Source: Amaurobius ferox | Lineage: Eukaryota; Arthropoda; Arachnida; Araneae; Amaurobiidae | Direction of reading: 5' to 3' | NCBI GenBank assembly: GCA_951213105.1 | Contig: OX578153.1 | Span: 52,081,020 to 52,145,019 of the forward strand | Length of the DNA: 64,000 nucleotides | In this document: piece after piece, positions 24,046-36,263 of the stretch | Layout: each line of letters begins with the position of its first letter | Numbering within the stretch: position 1 is the stretch's first letter | The notes under the pieces: generated by a model | What the model was told of the DNA's origin: nothing | Database searches by the model: none | Seen by the model: the letters and a program-made list of their open reading frames with translations, nothing else | Translations under genes and position numbers: made by a program

Positions 24046-24857
24046 ATAATTAACTACTTTTAGTGATCACAGATGATCACTTATAGAATATCAAATTTGC
24101 ATCTAAAATTAACAAGTTTACTTATCTACCACAAATATTTTAGAAGAAAATGAAAGATTAGATATAATTGCATTTAACATTATTCGTGAAATTCTTTTTA
24201 GAAATTTATCACGAACGCTGTTTCGGAATACGAACACAGCAAGTTACAATAAAAGAATGAGGATTCATACGTGATAAACCATATACCCAAAAAAATTTTT
24301 GCTCCTCGAGAGAGTATTACATTGTTAACGCCGAGCAATTTAGACGCTTTAGGGCTAGAGTTAGCCATTTAGCTATAAATCTTACCTAGGCTAAATCGAA
24401 GTCGATCGAGGTGAATCACCAAGAAGTTTTGGGGTGACCACCTGAATTATACGAAAAATATCGTAATAAAAATTTGTAATTTAAACCATCCTGGAGGCGA
24501 AAATCTAACATCATTCCCAGGCGATTACTTAGTATTCTGAACAAATTAGTAATCCTATACAGAATTATCCAAAATTATCGGACAGTATGTAATGTAAGTC
24601 TTCATCGACTACTTAATGAAATTTCATGATTCCACTTTAAATTTTTAATAGACGCTGAATTTTTAGTGTTATCGAATTTTTCTGTTCATAAATATATTTT
24701 TTATCATATGGTGAAGTTATTATTTTAATTACACTGTTATAAATAAACAGTGGACCACGGCCTTAAAAGAAAATTAGAAATATATCTTGGTCTGAAACGT
24801 CTGCTCAGGTTTGATGTAGCTGTAGACTGTAAACCATATGATAAACTCAATATTTTT
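24046..24857. other. Unassigned AT-rich stretch
   Basis: No supported gene or repeat. Confidence 0.5.
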
Positions 24858-25775
24858 ACTTTCCTTATATACAATAATGTATAAGGAAAGTATTGTGACG
24901 GGGTCGAAAATTCAAATTCGAGTTTTCGACAGGAAAGCACGTTTCAAGCATCCCTGATCACGAATTGAACATTTTTGAGGTCATGTCTGTGTGTGTGTGT
25001 GTGCCAGTGAGACTGTGGAGAGGATAACTGACGGACGAATGGACCGATTTGAACAAAATTTGGTACACAAATTACAATCCGTAAACAGTGGAAGCCTTTT
25101 GTTTTTATACGCAATCGAATAATCAGAACCCCCCTGAATTTCCAAGTAAAATTTTGAAAAAATCGTCAAAAAATCAAAACCTCTAATAAAGTTACGCAAA
25201 TAGACATTTCTTATGTAATTTTTCATTAGAAAACGATTGACATAAATTTTAGAACGCTAACATGAACCGTTCTCGAGATATTGCACATTTTTCAAAAAAA
25301 TTATCAAAAAGTCTTATAAAATTAAAAAATATTTCCTATTGAGAAACATGTTCCCTTTTCATATGTAATATCATGCGATAAATTGGGTGACATCATTCTC
25401 GTGGATCTATCTCGTTCCATTCATGAAAAAATATACTTTGAGTAATACTCTTGTATTTGAACGCCAATAGTCATTTATCTGCTGTAAGAATAACTTATTT
25501 CTCGGTCCATAACGCTTGGCGAGATTTTGGCGAAGAATTTGGCGGAATGTTGCCAACTTGGCGACTTTTTGAAATGCTGCCAAATTAACAAAAATGTCGC
25601 CAAATGGATAAAAATACAGTAAATCAATGAAAATGACGACTAATTGACAGAAATTCAATATCTTGGAAAGAATATAAGTATCTACTATAAAAATAATCTT
25701 TTTTTTTACTGTAAAAGTAGTAAATTCATTGCATTATATAAGGAAAGTCATGTGCTGCCCACATCAGATTTTTTT
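24858..25775 (+). mobile_element. Family C element
   Basis: Complete copy with 5' hairpin, TG run (24984-25002), core GATAACTGACGGACGAATGG near 25023, ACCGTTCTCGAGATATTGCA near 25267, and the 3' stem-loop ATGTGCTGCCCACAT with T run. Confidence 0.85.
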
Positions 25776-26138
25776 AAATGGCCAGACACTTGATCGTCCA
25801 ATCATTTGGCCGTCTTCAAATTTTTATTATTTTAGAAAGTATCATAAGTAAAAATGTTTCTATTGTCAAGTGAACATAAAACTCTAGTTTTATTAGGATA
25901 GGGTAAAAAGATTGATCATATGATAAAAATAGCACAGATAAATGGTATTTATTATTTTATTAAAATTTTTATTATTTTAAGAGCAAAAATGCATAAGCAA
26001 ATATGTTCGAATTTTCGAGTAAAGCGAACGTAAACTTTCAGCTTTATTAAGGTAGGGACTTTTTAAGTAAGAGTTACTTTCCACTTACGTTTTCAGTCTG
26101 ATAATTTGACAAGTATGTGATACCGGTAATCGATATAC
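25776..26138. other. Unassigned AT-rich stretch
   Basis: Two short related passages (TTATTATTTTA...AAAATG...) suggest an old local duplication; no gene seen. Confidence 0.45.
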
Positions 26139-26225
26139 ACCCTAGTAGCAATCCAATATTGGCAGCCAATATTGGACTAATATGAAGAAGAGGACATTTT
26201 AACGGAATTGGCCAATATTGGCTTG

Positions 26226-26822
26226 AAATATTTTATTTTATTTTATTTTTATTTTTATTTTATTCAATGTACGTGGCAACTACAGATGAAACTCAGTTAC
26301 AGAAGCCACACAAAAAATTTAAAAGTACAAAACAGAAGATACAAGAATACAAAGTAGTAAACATGTCAAGCGCATTGAAACAGACTTATTTAAAACAGGC
26401 AGGAGTCAAGTTAAATATATCAATATTAGCACAATAGGTATTATATAGATCAACAAATTTATAGATAAAATAGCATTTAATGTAGTTGTGCTTAACAGTA
26501 GTATTGTGAAATAGAGTTTGTTTTTCAGTATTATTGACAAGTATATGAAAATCCAGGCAAGAAAATAAAATAGGGCAATCAATAGTATTATTTAAAACTT
26601 TATAAAACAAGAGGCAGAACCAGCTTCTTTTTTTAAGAGATATTAAACTATATTTCTGCCTGAGTTCCCTCGTATGCATATCATAAGGATGATATCCAGA
26701 CAATATGTAATCAATAGTACGTAATAGTTTATTTTGCACGATTTTTATCCGTGGAGAATGCAGATTGTAAACAGGGTCCCAAATCATTGCACAATATTCC
26801 AAAATTGGTTTAACAAATATTT
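26226..26822 (-). mobile_element. 5'-truncated LINE fragment with target duplication
   Basis: The insertion is bounded by AAATATTT (26226-26233 and 26815-26822). On the minus strand it starts inside a reverse-transcriptase C-terminal region (26814-26386: LEYCAMIWDPVYN, QNKLLRTID, then FYKVLNNTIDCP), typical of CR1/Jockey-type non-LTR proteins, and ends in an AAAAT-type repeat tail (26230-26265). The frame is open for 138 codons, suggesting a fairly recent insertion. Confidence 0.8.
26386..26814 (-). pseudogene. Non-LTR reverse transcriptase, C-terminal fragment
   Basis: About 142 codons with no frameshift. It begins at PILEYCAMIWDP, the segment after the RT catalytic core in CR1/Jockey-like proteins, and ends at a natural stop. 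The catalytic domain and endonuclease are absent through 5' truncation, so it is not functional. Confidence 0.75.
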
Positions 26823-27041
26823 CCTAATATTGGGACAATATTAGGAAAATATTAGGTCAATATTGGCTTTTCATTTAAAATATTTCCAATGTAACACTAA
26901 TATTATTGTAATGAAAATATTAGCCAATATTGGAGGCCAATGAAACCCCAATATTTGGATTACATTGGATATATTTCCAATGCAATGCCAAGACATGCAA
27001 TATTGGTCCAGTATTGGACCAATGTTAAATCCTAGTAGGGT

Positions 27042-27387
27042 CAGTATTAAATTTCCATCAGTAATTTGATATAAATACTGATATTAAGACACTAACAAAA
27101 TATAGCTAGAATACGGATTACCGTGATCCTTGTACTGGGTACTATGCTTCTCTGGCCTACTCTCTGAAATAGGTTGCATACGCCTGTGCAGCTAGTCAAT
27201 AGCACTAACATATAAAACGGGTGATGATTTATGAACCTTTTATTCTGAAGCAATGACAAAAAAATCCCTTTAAAATACCCCCTTTTATGAGTTTTATGAC
27301 TCAGTGGAGAAGGGGAGTAAAAACGGTGATAACAGGTTCCGTATGCCGTTGCTGAACATTTTCATGCATGTTGATTCCCCATACTGA
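27042..27387. other. Unassigned stretch
   Basis: No gene or repeat recognised. Confidence 0.45.
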
Positions 27388-27828
27388 TCAAGGTTCTTTA
27401 ATATAATATAAGGTTTGGCTCTCAGGGCGGCAACCAATCACAAAGTTGTCAGCTTGACGTCAAGAGAATTAAGTTTCGTCATTCATGACGTCACGGCCCA
27501 GAGTAAACTTTGACAGGAGTTGCCAAAACAAAAAACATTTTTCACATTATTACAGTTAAAAATTGTTTGTTAATTTTGAAGTGGCAATATCTAGGTGTAA
27601 ACAGCATGCGCAAAGATTTTAAATTGTACTGTGCAGTGTGCACACAGAATCCACTGACGTCTAAGGAAATTTAGTGATGTCAGTGGAGTAAGATGACAGT
27701 CGCAGTTAGCAAGTCAAGTCCCTCTTGAGAGCCCGAGAACAATATGCGCGCATGCTTAATTCCCTTGTGGTCATATGCGCAGAGCCAAGTAAAAATAATG
27801 AAGTCAGTCATGTCCAGGATAAGTACCA
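27388..27828 (+). repeat. Dispersed repeat D, copy 1
   Basis: Shares an ordered series of words with 30042-30374 and with the complement of 29732-30036: AAGGTTCTTTAATATAA, GGCAACCAATCACAAAGTTG, GTCATTCATGACG, GAAGTGGCAATATCTAG, GTGCACAC, AAGTCAGTCATG. It is moderately diverged from both. Non-coding; probably a non-autonomous transposon of unknown class. Confidence 0.65.
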
Positions 27829-28006
27829 CCTGATTCTGATTACGAAAGTTTTACTAGACCACATAGGCTTGATTTTACTTTCTGTAGGATTGTGAAAAAC
27901 GATTTGAGCTAATCTTAGTTATAACAAGTATATTTGTAGAGAAAAACGATTAGGGTAGAATGAAGCTAATTGTCTCAGGTTTAACATTTCGATTTTTGCC
28001 ATTTTT

Positions 28007-29141
28007 AACACTTTACAACATACTTGAAAAGTGTTTATGAGTTTGTCCATTCTGTCTGTCTGTCCATTAGCACGATACCTGCCGTAAAATTGACTTTATC
28101 AAAATGAAATTTTAGTATGTTGTTCAGACGGTCTGTGGGCCCTATGGGAATATAAATGAATAATATCACCCAATTTGTTTTGGATTGAACCGGGGTTGGA
28201 AAAATGAAATACATGGAACCCAATGGGACCTAATTTTGCAAACATTTTTTAAGCAAGTTTAAAATTCACAAATTGCTTCGAAAATTTTAGGAAATATTCA
28301 AATTATCACATAAAATATATAAAAAAAATTTCAGAAAAATATATTCAGTAGTTTTTTAAATAAAAATTAAAATAATAATTACACCTCTTATATGAAACGA
28401 TCACATGACCCACTTCAAAATGATATATGGCATCCATCTTGTTTCAAAATCGTGATTTTTTTAAGTTCTTTTTAATTCATATTGAGTGTTGTATCCGTCC
28501 TAAAACCGCTTTATTTTTGTTTAATTTCTGTGCACCAATGTTCTGAAATAACGCAATTACAATATATTTGAGTTTAAATGATCTTCAAACTTTGATTATT
28601 TCTACAACGAAGCCCAATTTTCACTTATGGAGATTATAAACACAACATGCTGTAAAATGGGTTGTATAAGAATTCCTGAATTTCTTTAATGAAAAATTAT
28701 TTAGCGCTGGAGTTTGCAATATAGTTGTTATGAATGAAACAGTCACTGATTTTATATAGAAAACAAATGATTTTTTAGCAGACTTTTTTGGTGAAGTTTT
28801 AAACACAGAGTTAAATTACTTTTACCTCCGTGGTTTTAAGTTTTCAAGTAAAATAAATTATTGTGGTATTGAGATGAATGAAAGGAATAGAATAAATGTT
28901 TATGAATGAAATTTTTACTGCTTTTTCACAGAGGCAATTTATATTCCAATGACGTCATTTGAATAAAGCTCATTTTTTTTCGATAAAGTTTTCAAATATA
29001 ATAAATTATTGTAGTATTGTGATAATTTTTTAAATATTACCGCTGATTGTATCGCATTTTAAAGATGTTTAAATAAAATTGTATTGTAGTTGGAAAGTGT
29101 TTCATAGTCAAATGCTTTATGCATGATTGATCTTTCTTGTT
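28007..29141 (+). mobile_element. Family A element, diverged and shortened
   Basis: The 5' hairpin is weakened (AACACTTTACAACATACTTG), the CTGT run is down to two or three units, and several internal segments present in other A copies are missing. The 3' subterminal repeat, stem-loop region and CTTTCTTGTT end are kept. An older copy than those at 58 and 60594. Confidence 0.75.
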
Positions 29142-29731
29142 CTATTAACAAAAATCACATTTTCCTCTCTTCACCATTAGCAAATTTTATCTTTTGACTT
29201 ATTACAGAGATATTACGGAATATGTATTTGAGTGGCAAATAGTATATTCTAAGTTTAAGACAAAATAGTGACAATTTGCCACGACTACGTCATATCTCTT
29301 TAGGTAAGTTGTTCCTTGTATGGGGGCTTTTCATGTTACTATTTGTTTTGTGAAAACTGTCCCCTTAAGTTTTATTTGCTTCGTCTATAAATTTTGAGAC
29401 TTGTTATAGAAGACACTAAAGCAAGATTTAGAACATTACTAGAAGTATACTCGTACTTACTAATAGAATATATAATAAAGAAACGTGAAATTCACAATTC
29501 GCGGTGAACTTTTAATATTTGGAGTCGTTCGTTTTGAAATTTTTGAATATTTCTAACAAAAAGGAAAGAGGTGAGTTCTCTCGTGCTGCGATAATAAACA
29601 GACAAATAAAAGTCCAACTTACAAGTTTTGTTATTTGTCTTCACAAGCAGATTTGAAAAATAAAATATCCTGGTCCTTTTTATAAGCAAATTTACAAAAG
29701 AAGCAATATATGCCAAAATAAATGCACTAAA
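29142..29731. other. Unassigned stretch
   Basis: No gene or repeat recognised. Confidence 0.45.
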
Positions 29732-30374
29732 ATGGTATCAGAATTTCGCTCTCGGACTCTGAAAAGACTGAGAATTTCTTTTGACGCCACTGAGGAAAGT
29801 GTGCACAGTACAATTAAAACTCCCTGCTCAAGTTGTTTAGGTCTAGATATTGCCACTTCAAAATTAACAAAGTATTTTTATTGTAATAATGGGAAAACTT
29901 ACTGTGTTTTGACAATAACTCTCCTAGTTCGTGGCGTCACGAATGACGAAATGCTACTCTCGTAAGCATTAGTTTGACAACTTTTTGATTGGTTGCCGGA
30001 CTCATTGCTCAACCTTATATTAAAGAACCTTTGATCACCCGGAAACCAGTCAAAAAGTTGTCGGCGAGCTTAGCATTTCGTCATTCGTGACTCCGCAGAC
30101 CAGAGAGTCGTTGCCGAAACACAACAAGTTTCCACATTATTACAATTAAAAAAATTGTGTTGGTTTTAAAGTGACAATATCCTGACATGAACAACTTGCG
30201 CAGAGATTTTTAATTGCTCTGTGCACACCTTCCTCAGTGGCGTCCAAGTGACGCAATTAACAAATTCAGTCTCTTCAAAGAGCCAGAGAACAAAATGTAC
30301 TCGTTTGCTATTCCCATGACATCAGATGCGCAGAGTCAAGTAAAAAAAATAAGTCAGTCATGCCCGGAATAAGC
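29732..30374. repeat. Fold-back pair of repeat D
   Basis: A minus-strand D copy (30036-29732) lies head to head with a plus-strand copy (30042-30374). The inner ends meet near 30036, where AACCAATCAAAAAGTTGTC-like text appears on both strands, giving arms of about 300 bp. The arms have diverged from each other, so the pair is not a recent palindrome. Confidence 0.7.
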
Positions 30375-31716
30375 TTTCCCCACTAGCTGTATTGCGTTGT
30401 GTTGAACAGCGGCTATACCCACAAAATCAGTTCACATATAATGAAGGTATGACCTTTTCAGCACTTTCTTGCCCACCATAAATATAAATTTCAAAAATAC
30501 CATATAACTTACTTTTAACAACTTTTGCAGCTACAAAATTGTCTCAATAAAAATTTATGAACATTATACGTACAATGATAAGTTTCTGAAATACCGCGTA
30601 ACTCATTTTGTTAGAATTAATACGGAACAAAAAGCTACATTTAAATATGAGAAAGTCAAGTATGGTTTCATACACCTGATATTTTTTAATGTAGTTTATG
30701 TTATTATCGTACAGATATGAATTGTTCGTCTATTTAGTTGGCGCGATTTGTAACCAAATTTCATTCTACTTAGCCAATCATAACGAATGAATTTTTTTCT
30801 TCGTCTCTCTATTTATCACCAAACGCCATAAATGTATCACTTCGAATATGAAGAGCAGACGGAAAATGCATGCGATGTATCACATTTATGTGGTGGATCT
30901 AAATGTCATTTAAGCAGGAATTATTTTTCACTTACGCTAAGCAGCCCATGGCAGCCTAAAATAACTTGACGTATTGCTTAATTGGCCGTGACCAGTGTAT
31001 ATTGGAAGTCACGAAGGAAATACATTTGCAATGCCTGCCAAAAGTTTTTGCTGCCGTTTTAAGGCAATAAAAACGTGTGTCGAATATTCAGCATAAGTTC
31101 GTGTGGGAATTTCGAAAGATGATGGAGACTTCAAAAATTTCAAAGACTTGAATATAACAACTGTTTCCATGATTACACGTCAGGCAAAGATAACTTGGGT
31201 ACGTTAAAAATATCGACAAAGACCTTCGGTTGGAAAAAAATATATATATCTGCCCGGAAGGAAGCCGAAAGTTTTCTTGTCAGACAATAAATTTGACAAG
31301 AAAATCATCTTTTTTCGTTGATTGCAGCAGTCAGATTAGACTGGATTGGATTATTTTGGTGCTCTGTTGCTCCGTTTTATTTACAAAAGAGCTACATCAA
31401 TCGGTTTAAAGTTGCCTATGTATACAAAGCTCTCTCCACTCGTATACAATATTCAAAGCCGGCTATCATGGACCTGAAGTCTAGAAAGATAACCTTTCGA
31501 GCATAGCTTGCTCTTTCGGCTAGCTAGCAGAGAGTACACTATGGATAGAATTTTTGTATTTGACACTTTAGAAAGTCTCTCCTTAAGAGCCTTTTTAGCC
31601 ACAAAAATTTTGTTCGACCTAAAGGAAAACAACTTCCTTTTCCAAAATATATTTTCCACTAAAACATTTCAAGAAAATATTTAGATGAGTTCAAGATCAT
31701 GTAGCAATGTGCCTAT
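30375..31716. other. Unassigned stretch
   Basis: Short frames (for example 31318-31506) show no domain. No repeat family recognised. Confidence 0.45.
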
Positions 31717-32308
31717 TTGGCATAAGACGATACCATGTTGACTTCATTTCATCCTCAACTCGTAAAATATTTCCACACATCTTCAAGAAAATCGGAGTTG
31801 GTCCAATTGTCTTCTAATGTAGTCGAGTTTATATAGAATGACACCTATACTATGCTATTTTAGATCTGTCATCTCTCGACTACATCGCATAAATGGCAAA
31901 TCGAAAATAAGAATACATTTTCCACAAAGTCGAATCATCACCTTATAGTCCTTTACCGTAGTAGATGTTTTGCTGTCATTTTACCTCGGCCCGGGTCACC
32001 GAAGGTAGCTGCTTGCAACGGCTTTTTCCCCTTCTCTTTCGGCATAAGACGATAATACCATGTTGACTTCATTTCATACCTCAACTCGTAAATTATTTCC
32101 ACGAATGTTTAAGAAAATCTGAGTTGGTCCAATCATTTTCTGATTTAGTCAAGTTTATATAGAATGGCACGTATACTATTTTATTTTAGATCAATCATCT
32201 TTCGACTAGTGTAAATAGCAAATTGAGAAGGAGAATACATTTTCCGCAAAGTTGAATCATCACCTTGTAGTCCTTTACCGTAGTAGGTGATTTGTTGTCA
32301 TTTTACCT
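31717..32308. repeat. Diverged tandem duplication, about 322-bp spacing
   Basis: The units at 31717-31985 and 32039-32308 both run from GGCATAAGACGATA and CATGTTGACTTCATTTCAT to AGTCCTTTACCGTAGTAG. Many substitutions and small indels separate them. A GC-richer linker (31986-32038) lies between. Non-coding in all frames. Confidence 0.85.
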
Positions 32309-33263
32309 AATAGTTTCAATCATTGTTGCGAAAAAATAGCCACAATACAATGTTTTTGCTCGTGACGTCATTAGCCCCCTCGGGAGCAAGTTACTCCCAG
32401 GGGGTACATTGTTAAGTATGGCATCAATCGAAAGATTTTTCAAGCCCTTTGAAACGCTATAATTGTAATCATTTGGACCCACAACAGCAATTTAAAAAAA
32501 AATTCTTGCAAAATTAGAAAAAAAACTACTAAAAATGCATTCTGGTATCAGAAAGTCGAGTGGAGCCACATTCCAATTAATTTGCTGAGAAATTGGGGTT
32601 GTACACAATATGGATTGCGAATCATGTAAATTTGTCAGCAAACACCACTTAGTATGCATACCTAGTCACCTTTCTAAGCAATATTTAGAGGGATTTCTGG
32701 GACACCATAAAAAACCTAAAGATATGCCTTTAAAAAAATGCAAAACAAATTCTCTGTAATGTTATATTTTTGTGTTGCGCAACCCCTCAACTCTAACACG
32801 AAATGATGGATTAGCAAAAGCGCGAAAAGTGTTTTAAGTCATAAAATTCATTGTTTCATATCTTGGTAAATTTTGCTGGTAAAATAATTCAACTTCATTA
32901 AATTATATATGCTAATATATGAAGAAATTTTTAGTAATTGGAAAATTTTCGTTTGAGAGGCCCCATAAACAGTTAAATTTCAGACCCCATATATAGTTCA
33001 ATTTTTCAGAGAAATACGTTTCACGTTTTAAAACTGCTATAAGTTGCAACCTTATTTAAAACATCTTTGTGATTAGAAGTATATAATTGAGCCGACGACT
33101 GCCGATTGGGGAAATAAAGGCCGTTCAAGGAATTTCCGGGATACTGTTTAATAAATCTTGGAAACGATATTTACCCACAATAACATTTGTTGAGATTTAT
33201 TAATATTTATTCAACACGTAAGATCAAATTCCGGTGGTTTCACTAAATAAGCATTTATTTTAA
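32309..33263. other. Unassigned stretch with a GC hairpin
   Basis: Apart from the hairpin at 32375-32404 nothing recognisable is seen. Confidence 0.45.
32375..32404. repeat. GC-rich hairpin
   Basis: CCCCCTCGGGAG pairs with CTCCCAGGGGG (11 bp, one bulged C) over a seven-base loop CAAGTTA. It stands out in very AT-rich surroundings. No T run follows, and the genome is eukaryotic, so I do not call it a terminator. Confidence 0.8.
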
Positions 33264-33368
33264 ATTCCCTGCAATTCATGGTAAGTGGTAATGTATAGGG
33301 TAAGTATTGGAATCATAGCGAAAATCGCAACTCGAGTTTTCGACGGATCTACACGTTTTGGGACCTCA
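33264..33368 (+). mobile_element. Family B 5'-end fragment
   Basis: Carries the 5' hairpin and CTCGAGTTTTCGACGGATCT, then stops abruptly after GGACCTC, 13 bp before an oppositely oriented B copy. It marks the outer edge of the array. Confidence 0.8.
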
Positions 33369-33381
33369 ACATAACATAAAC

Positions 33382-34124
33382 AAATCTGATGTATGCAGCA
33401 CATGACTTTCCCTGCAGACTTATATCCACATTCTCTTTATTTTAATTAAATTTAATTCACTTTTAATTCAATTTTCGTTCTCATTTGGCAACTTGACTTA
33501 TTTTCAAAGGTGGCGTAGAGAAAATACGAAAAACTAAAATATCTCGAGAACGGCTAGTCCTAGTGTAATGGGGTTGGTCATATTTTTTTTTCGTTAAACA
33601 TTATGTATAAAGCAAACATTTAATGGATATATTTAAGCATACGAAGTTTTTTATTTTAGATTTTGGCGACTGTTGCAGGTCATTTTGAAAAAAAGCAGGT
33701 TATTTTTTTCCGAATCATACTAAAATCTAATCATCACCAGGGTAACCGATAAGCCACTTATCTACCAACTTTGTGAAATTCGGTCCATTAGTGTTTTAGC
33801 TAGAGTGGATACAGCATTTTTTGCGGACCATTTTGCATAAAATGGTGGGTTCTTTTATAACAAATCGTACTATAAACTAATCAGCACTAGGGTCATACCC
33901 AAGTGACCTACCTACCAAATTTTATGAAATTCGGTCAATTAGTTTTTGAGTTAGAGTGGATACATGCATTGCACAGACAGGCACACACACAGAAATCAAG
34001 CTAAAAATAGTTTTTTCGTATTCTAGAGGTCCCGAAACGTGTAGATCCGTCGAAAATTCGATTTGCGATTTTCGGTATAATTCGAATACTTTCCCTATAC
34101 ATTACAATGTATTGCAGGGAGAGT
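33382..34124 (-). mobile_element. Array B copy 1
   Basis: Two core modules; 5' hairpin at 34088-34124, which also serves as the start of an opposite-strand B fragment. Confidence 0.85.
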
Positions 34125-34464
34125 AAAAGGCTATTTTTAGCGTGATGTCTGTGTATGCGTCTGTCTGTGTGTGTATGTGTGTGTGTGTGTGTGTTCAATG
34201 TATGTATCCACTCTAAATCAAAAACTAATTGACAGAATTTCATAAAATTTTATAGATAAGTCATTTGTGGGTGATCCTGGTGCTGATTAGATTTTGCTCC
34301 GACTTGAGGGAAAAAAATTCACGTATTTTTGCGAAATGGCTTGCAGAAATATCATGTATTCAATCTAGCTAAAAATATAATTGAGAAAATTTCACAAAAA
34401 TTATTAGATATATTACTTGTGGGGCGCCCTGGTGCTAAATAGATTGTGTTACGATTAGAAAAAG
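34125..34464 (+). mobile_element. Family B fragment sharing a hairpin with copy 1
   Basis: Continues from the hairpin of copy 1 in the opposite direction: TTTTTAGCGTGATGTCTGTG, TG run, then two core modules, ending in mid-body at the next array copy. Its CGAGTTTTCGACGG segment is missing, so it joins the hairpin by deletion. Confidence 0.8.
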
Positions 34465-34465
34465 A

Positions 34466-35226
34466 AAAATCTGATGTGGGCAGCACATGACTTTCCCTGC
34501 AGACTTATATTCACGTTCTATTTATTTAAATTAAATTTAATTCACTTTTAATTCAATTTTCGTTCTCATTTGAAAACTGGACTTATTTTCAAAAATGGTG
34601 TAGGAAAAATACGAAAAACTAAAATATCTCGAGAACGGCTAGTCCTAGTGTAATGGGGTTGGTCTTATTCTTTTTTTCGCTAAATATTACGTATTAAACG
34701 AGTATTTAATGGCTATATTTGAGCATACGTAGTTCTTAAGTTTTGATTTTGATGATTTTTGCGGGCCATTTTGCAAAAAGAGGCAGGTTATTTTTTTCGA
34801 ATTATGCCAAAATCTAATCAGCACCAGGGTGGCCTACAAGCGACTTATCTACCAAATTTTGTGAAATTCGCTCCATTAGTTTTTCAGTTAGAGTGGATAC
34901 AAGCTTTTGCGAGCCATTTCGCCAAAAAAGGCGGGTTCTTTTAATCCGAGTCGTACCTAAAACTAATTAGCACTAGATTCGTGCACAAGTGACTCACCTA
35001 CCAAATTTTATGAAATTCGGTCAATTAGTTTTTTAGTTAGAGAGGATACAAAATCTGCACAGACAGACAGACAGACACACAGACACACACACAGACGTCA
35101 CGCTAAAAATAGTTTTTTCGTATTCTAGAGGTCTCGAAACGTGTAGATCCGTCGAAAACTCGAGTTGCGATTTTCGACATGATTCCAATACTTTCCCTAT
35201 ACATTACCATGTATTGCAGGGAAAGT
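34466..35226 (-). mobile_element. Array B copy 2
   Basis: Complete, two modules, short CAGA/CACA run (35057-35097). Confidence 0.9.
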
Positions 35227-36029
35227 AAAAATCTGATGTGGGCAGCACATGACTTTCCCTGCAGACTTTTATTCACGTTCAATTTATTTAAATTAAATTT
35301 AATTCACTTTTAATTCAATTTTCGTTCTCATTTGCAAACTGGACTTATTTTCAAAAATGGTGTAGGAAAAATACGAAAAACTAAAATATCTCGAGAACGG
35401 CTAGTCCTAGTGTAATGGGGTTGGTCTTATTCTTTTCTTCGCTAAAAATTACGTATTAAACATGCATTTAATGGCTATATTTGAGCATACGTAGTTCTTA
35501 AGTTTAGATTTTGATGATTTTTGCGGACCATTTTGCAAAAAAAGGCAGGTTATTTTTTTCGAATTATACCAAAATCTAATCAGCACCAGGGTGGCCTACA
35601 AGCGACTTATCTACCAAATTTTGTGAAATTCGGTCCATTAGTTTTTCAGTTAGAGTGTATACAAGCTTTTGCGGGCCATTTCGCAAAAAAAAGGCGGTTT
35701 TTTTTAACCCGAGTCATACCCAAAACTAATCAGCACCAGATTCTTTAACAAGTGACTTACCTACCAAATTTTATGAAATCTGGTCAATTAGTTTTTTAGT
35801 TAGAGTGGATACAAAATCTGCACAGACAGACACACATACAGACACACAGACAAACACACAGACAGACAGACAGACAGACACACAGACACACACAGAGACG
35901 TCACGCTAAAAATAGTTTTTTCGTATTCTAGAGGTCTCAAAACGTGTAGATCCGTCGAAAACTCGACTTGCGATTTTCGACATGATTCCAATACTTTCCC
36001 TATACATTACCATGTATTGCAGGGAAAGT
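35227..36029 (-). mobile_element. Array B copy 3
   Basis: Complete, two modules, longer CAGA/CACA run (35820-35896). Very similar to copy 2 and copy 9 in the body. Confidence 0.9.
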
Positions 36030-36263
36030 AGAAACCTGCCTTTCTTAGCAAAATGCCCCTCAAAAATCGCCAAAATCTAAAATGAAAGACTACATATGCT
36101 CAAATGTATCAATTAAATGCATATATTGTATACGTAATTCTTGACGAGAAATATAAGAAGACCAACCCCAGTATTCTACGACTAACCATTCTCCAGATAT
36201 TTGAGCTTTTCGCATTTTCGTTACGCCGCCTTTGAGAAACTATTCAATTACCAAATAAAAACA
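36030..36263 (+). mobile_element. Family B 3'-half fragment, opposite strand
   Basis: Covers from CCTGCC to the ACCAAATAAAAAC region of the body but lacks both termini; wedged between copies 3 and 4. Confidence 0.75.

Larger units (their letters stand above)
26139..27041. mobile_element. MITE-like element rich in CCAATATTGG, split by a LINE
   Basis: Outer ends are short inverted repeats (ACCCTAGTAG at 26139-26148, CTAGTAGGGT at 27032-27041; 9 of 10 pair). The inside is packed with the perfect palindrome CCAATATTGG (26153, 26166, 26212, 26924) and near-matches, with longer inverted stretches. Removing the LINE insertion leaves roughly 0.3 kb, a typical MITE size. No target duplication is clear, so the superfamily is unresolved. 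Confidence 0.6.
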
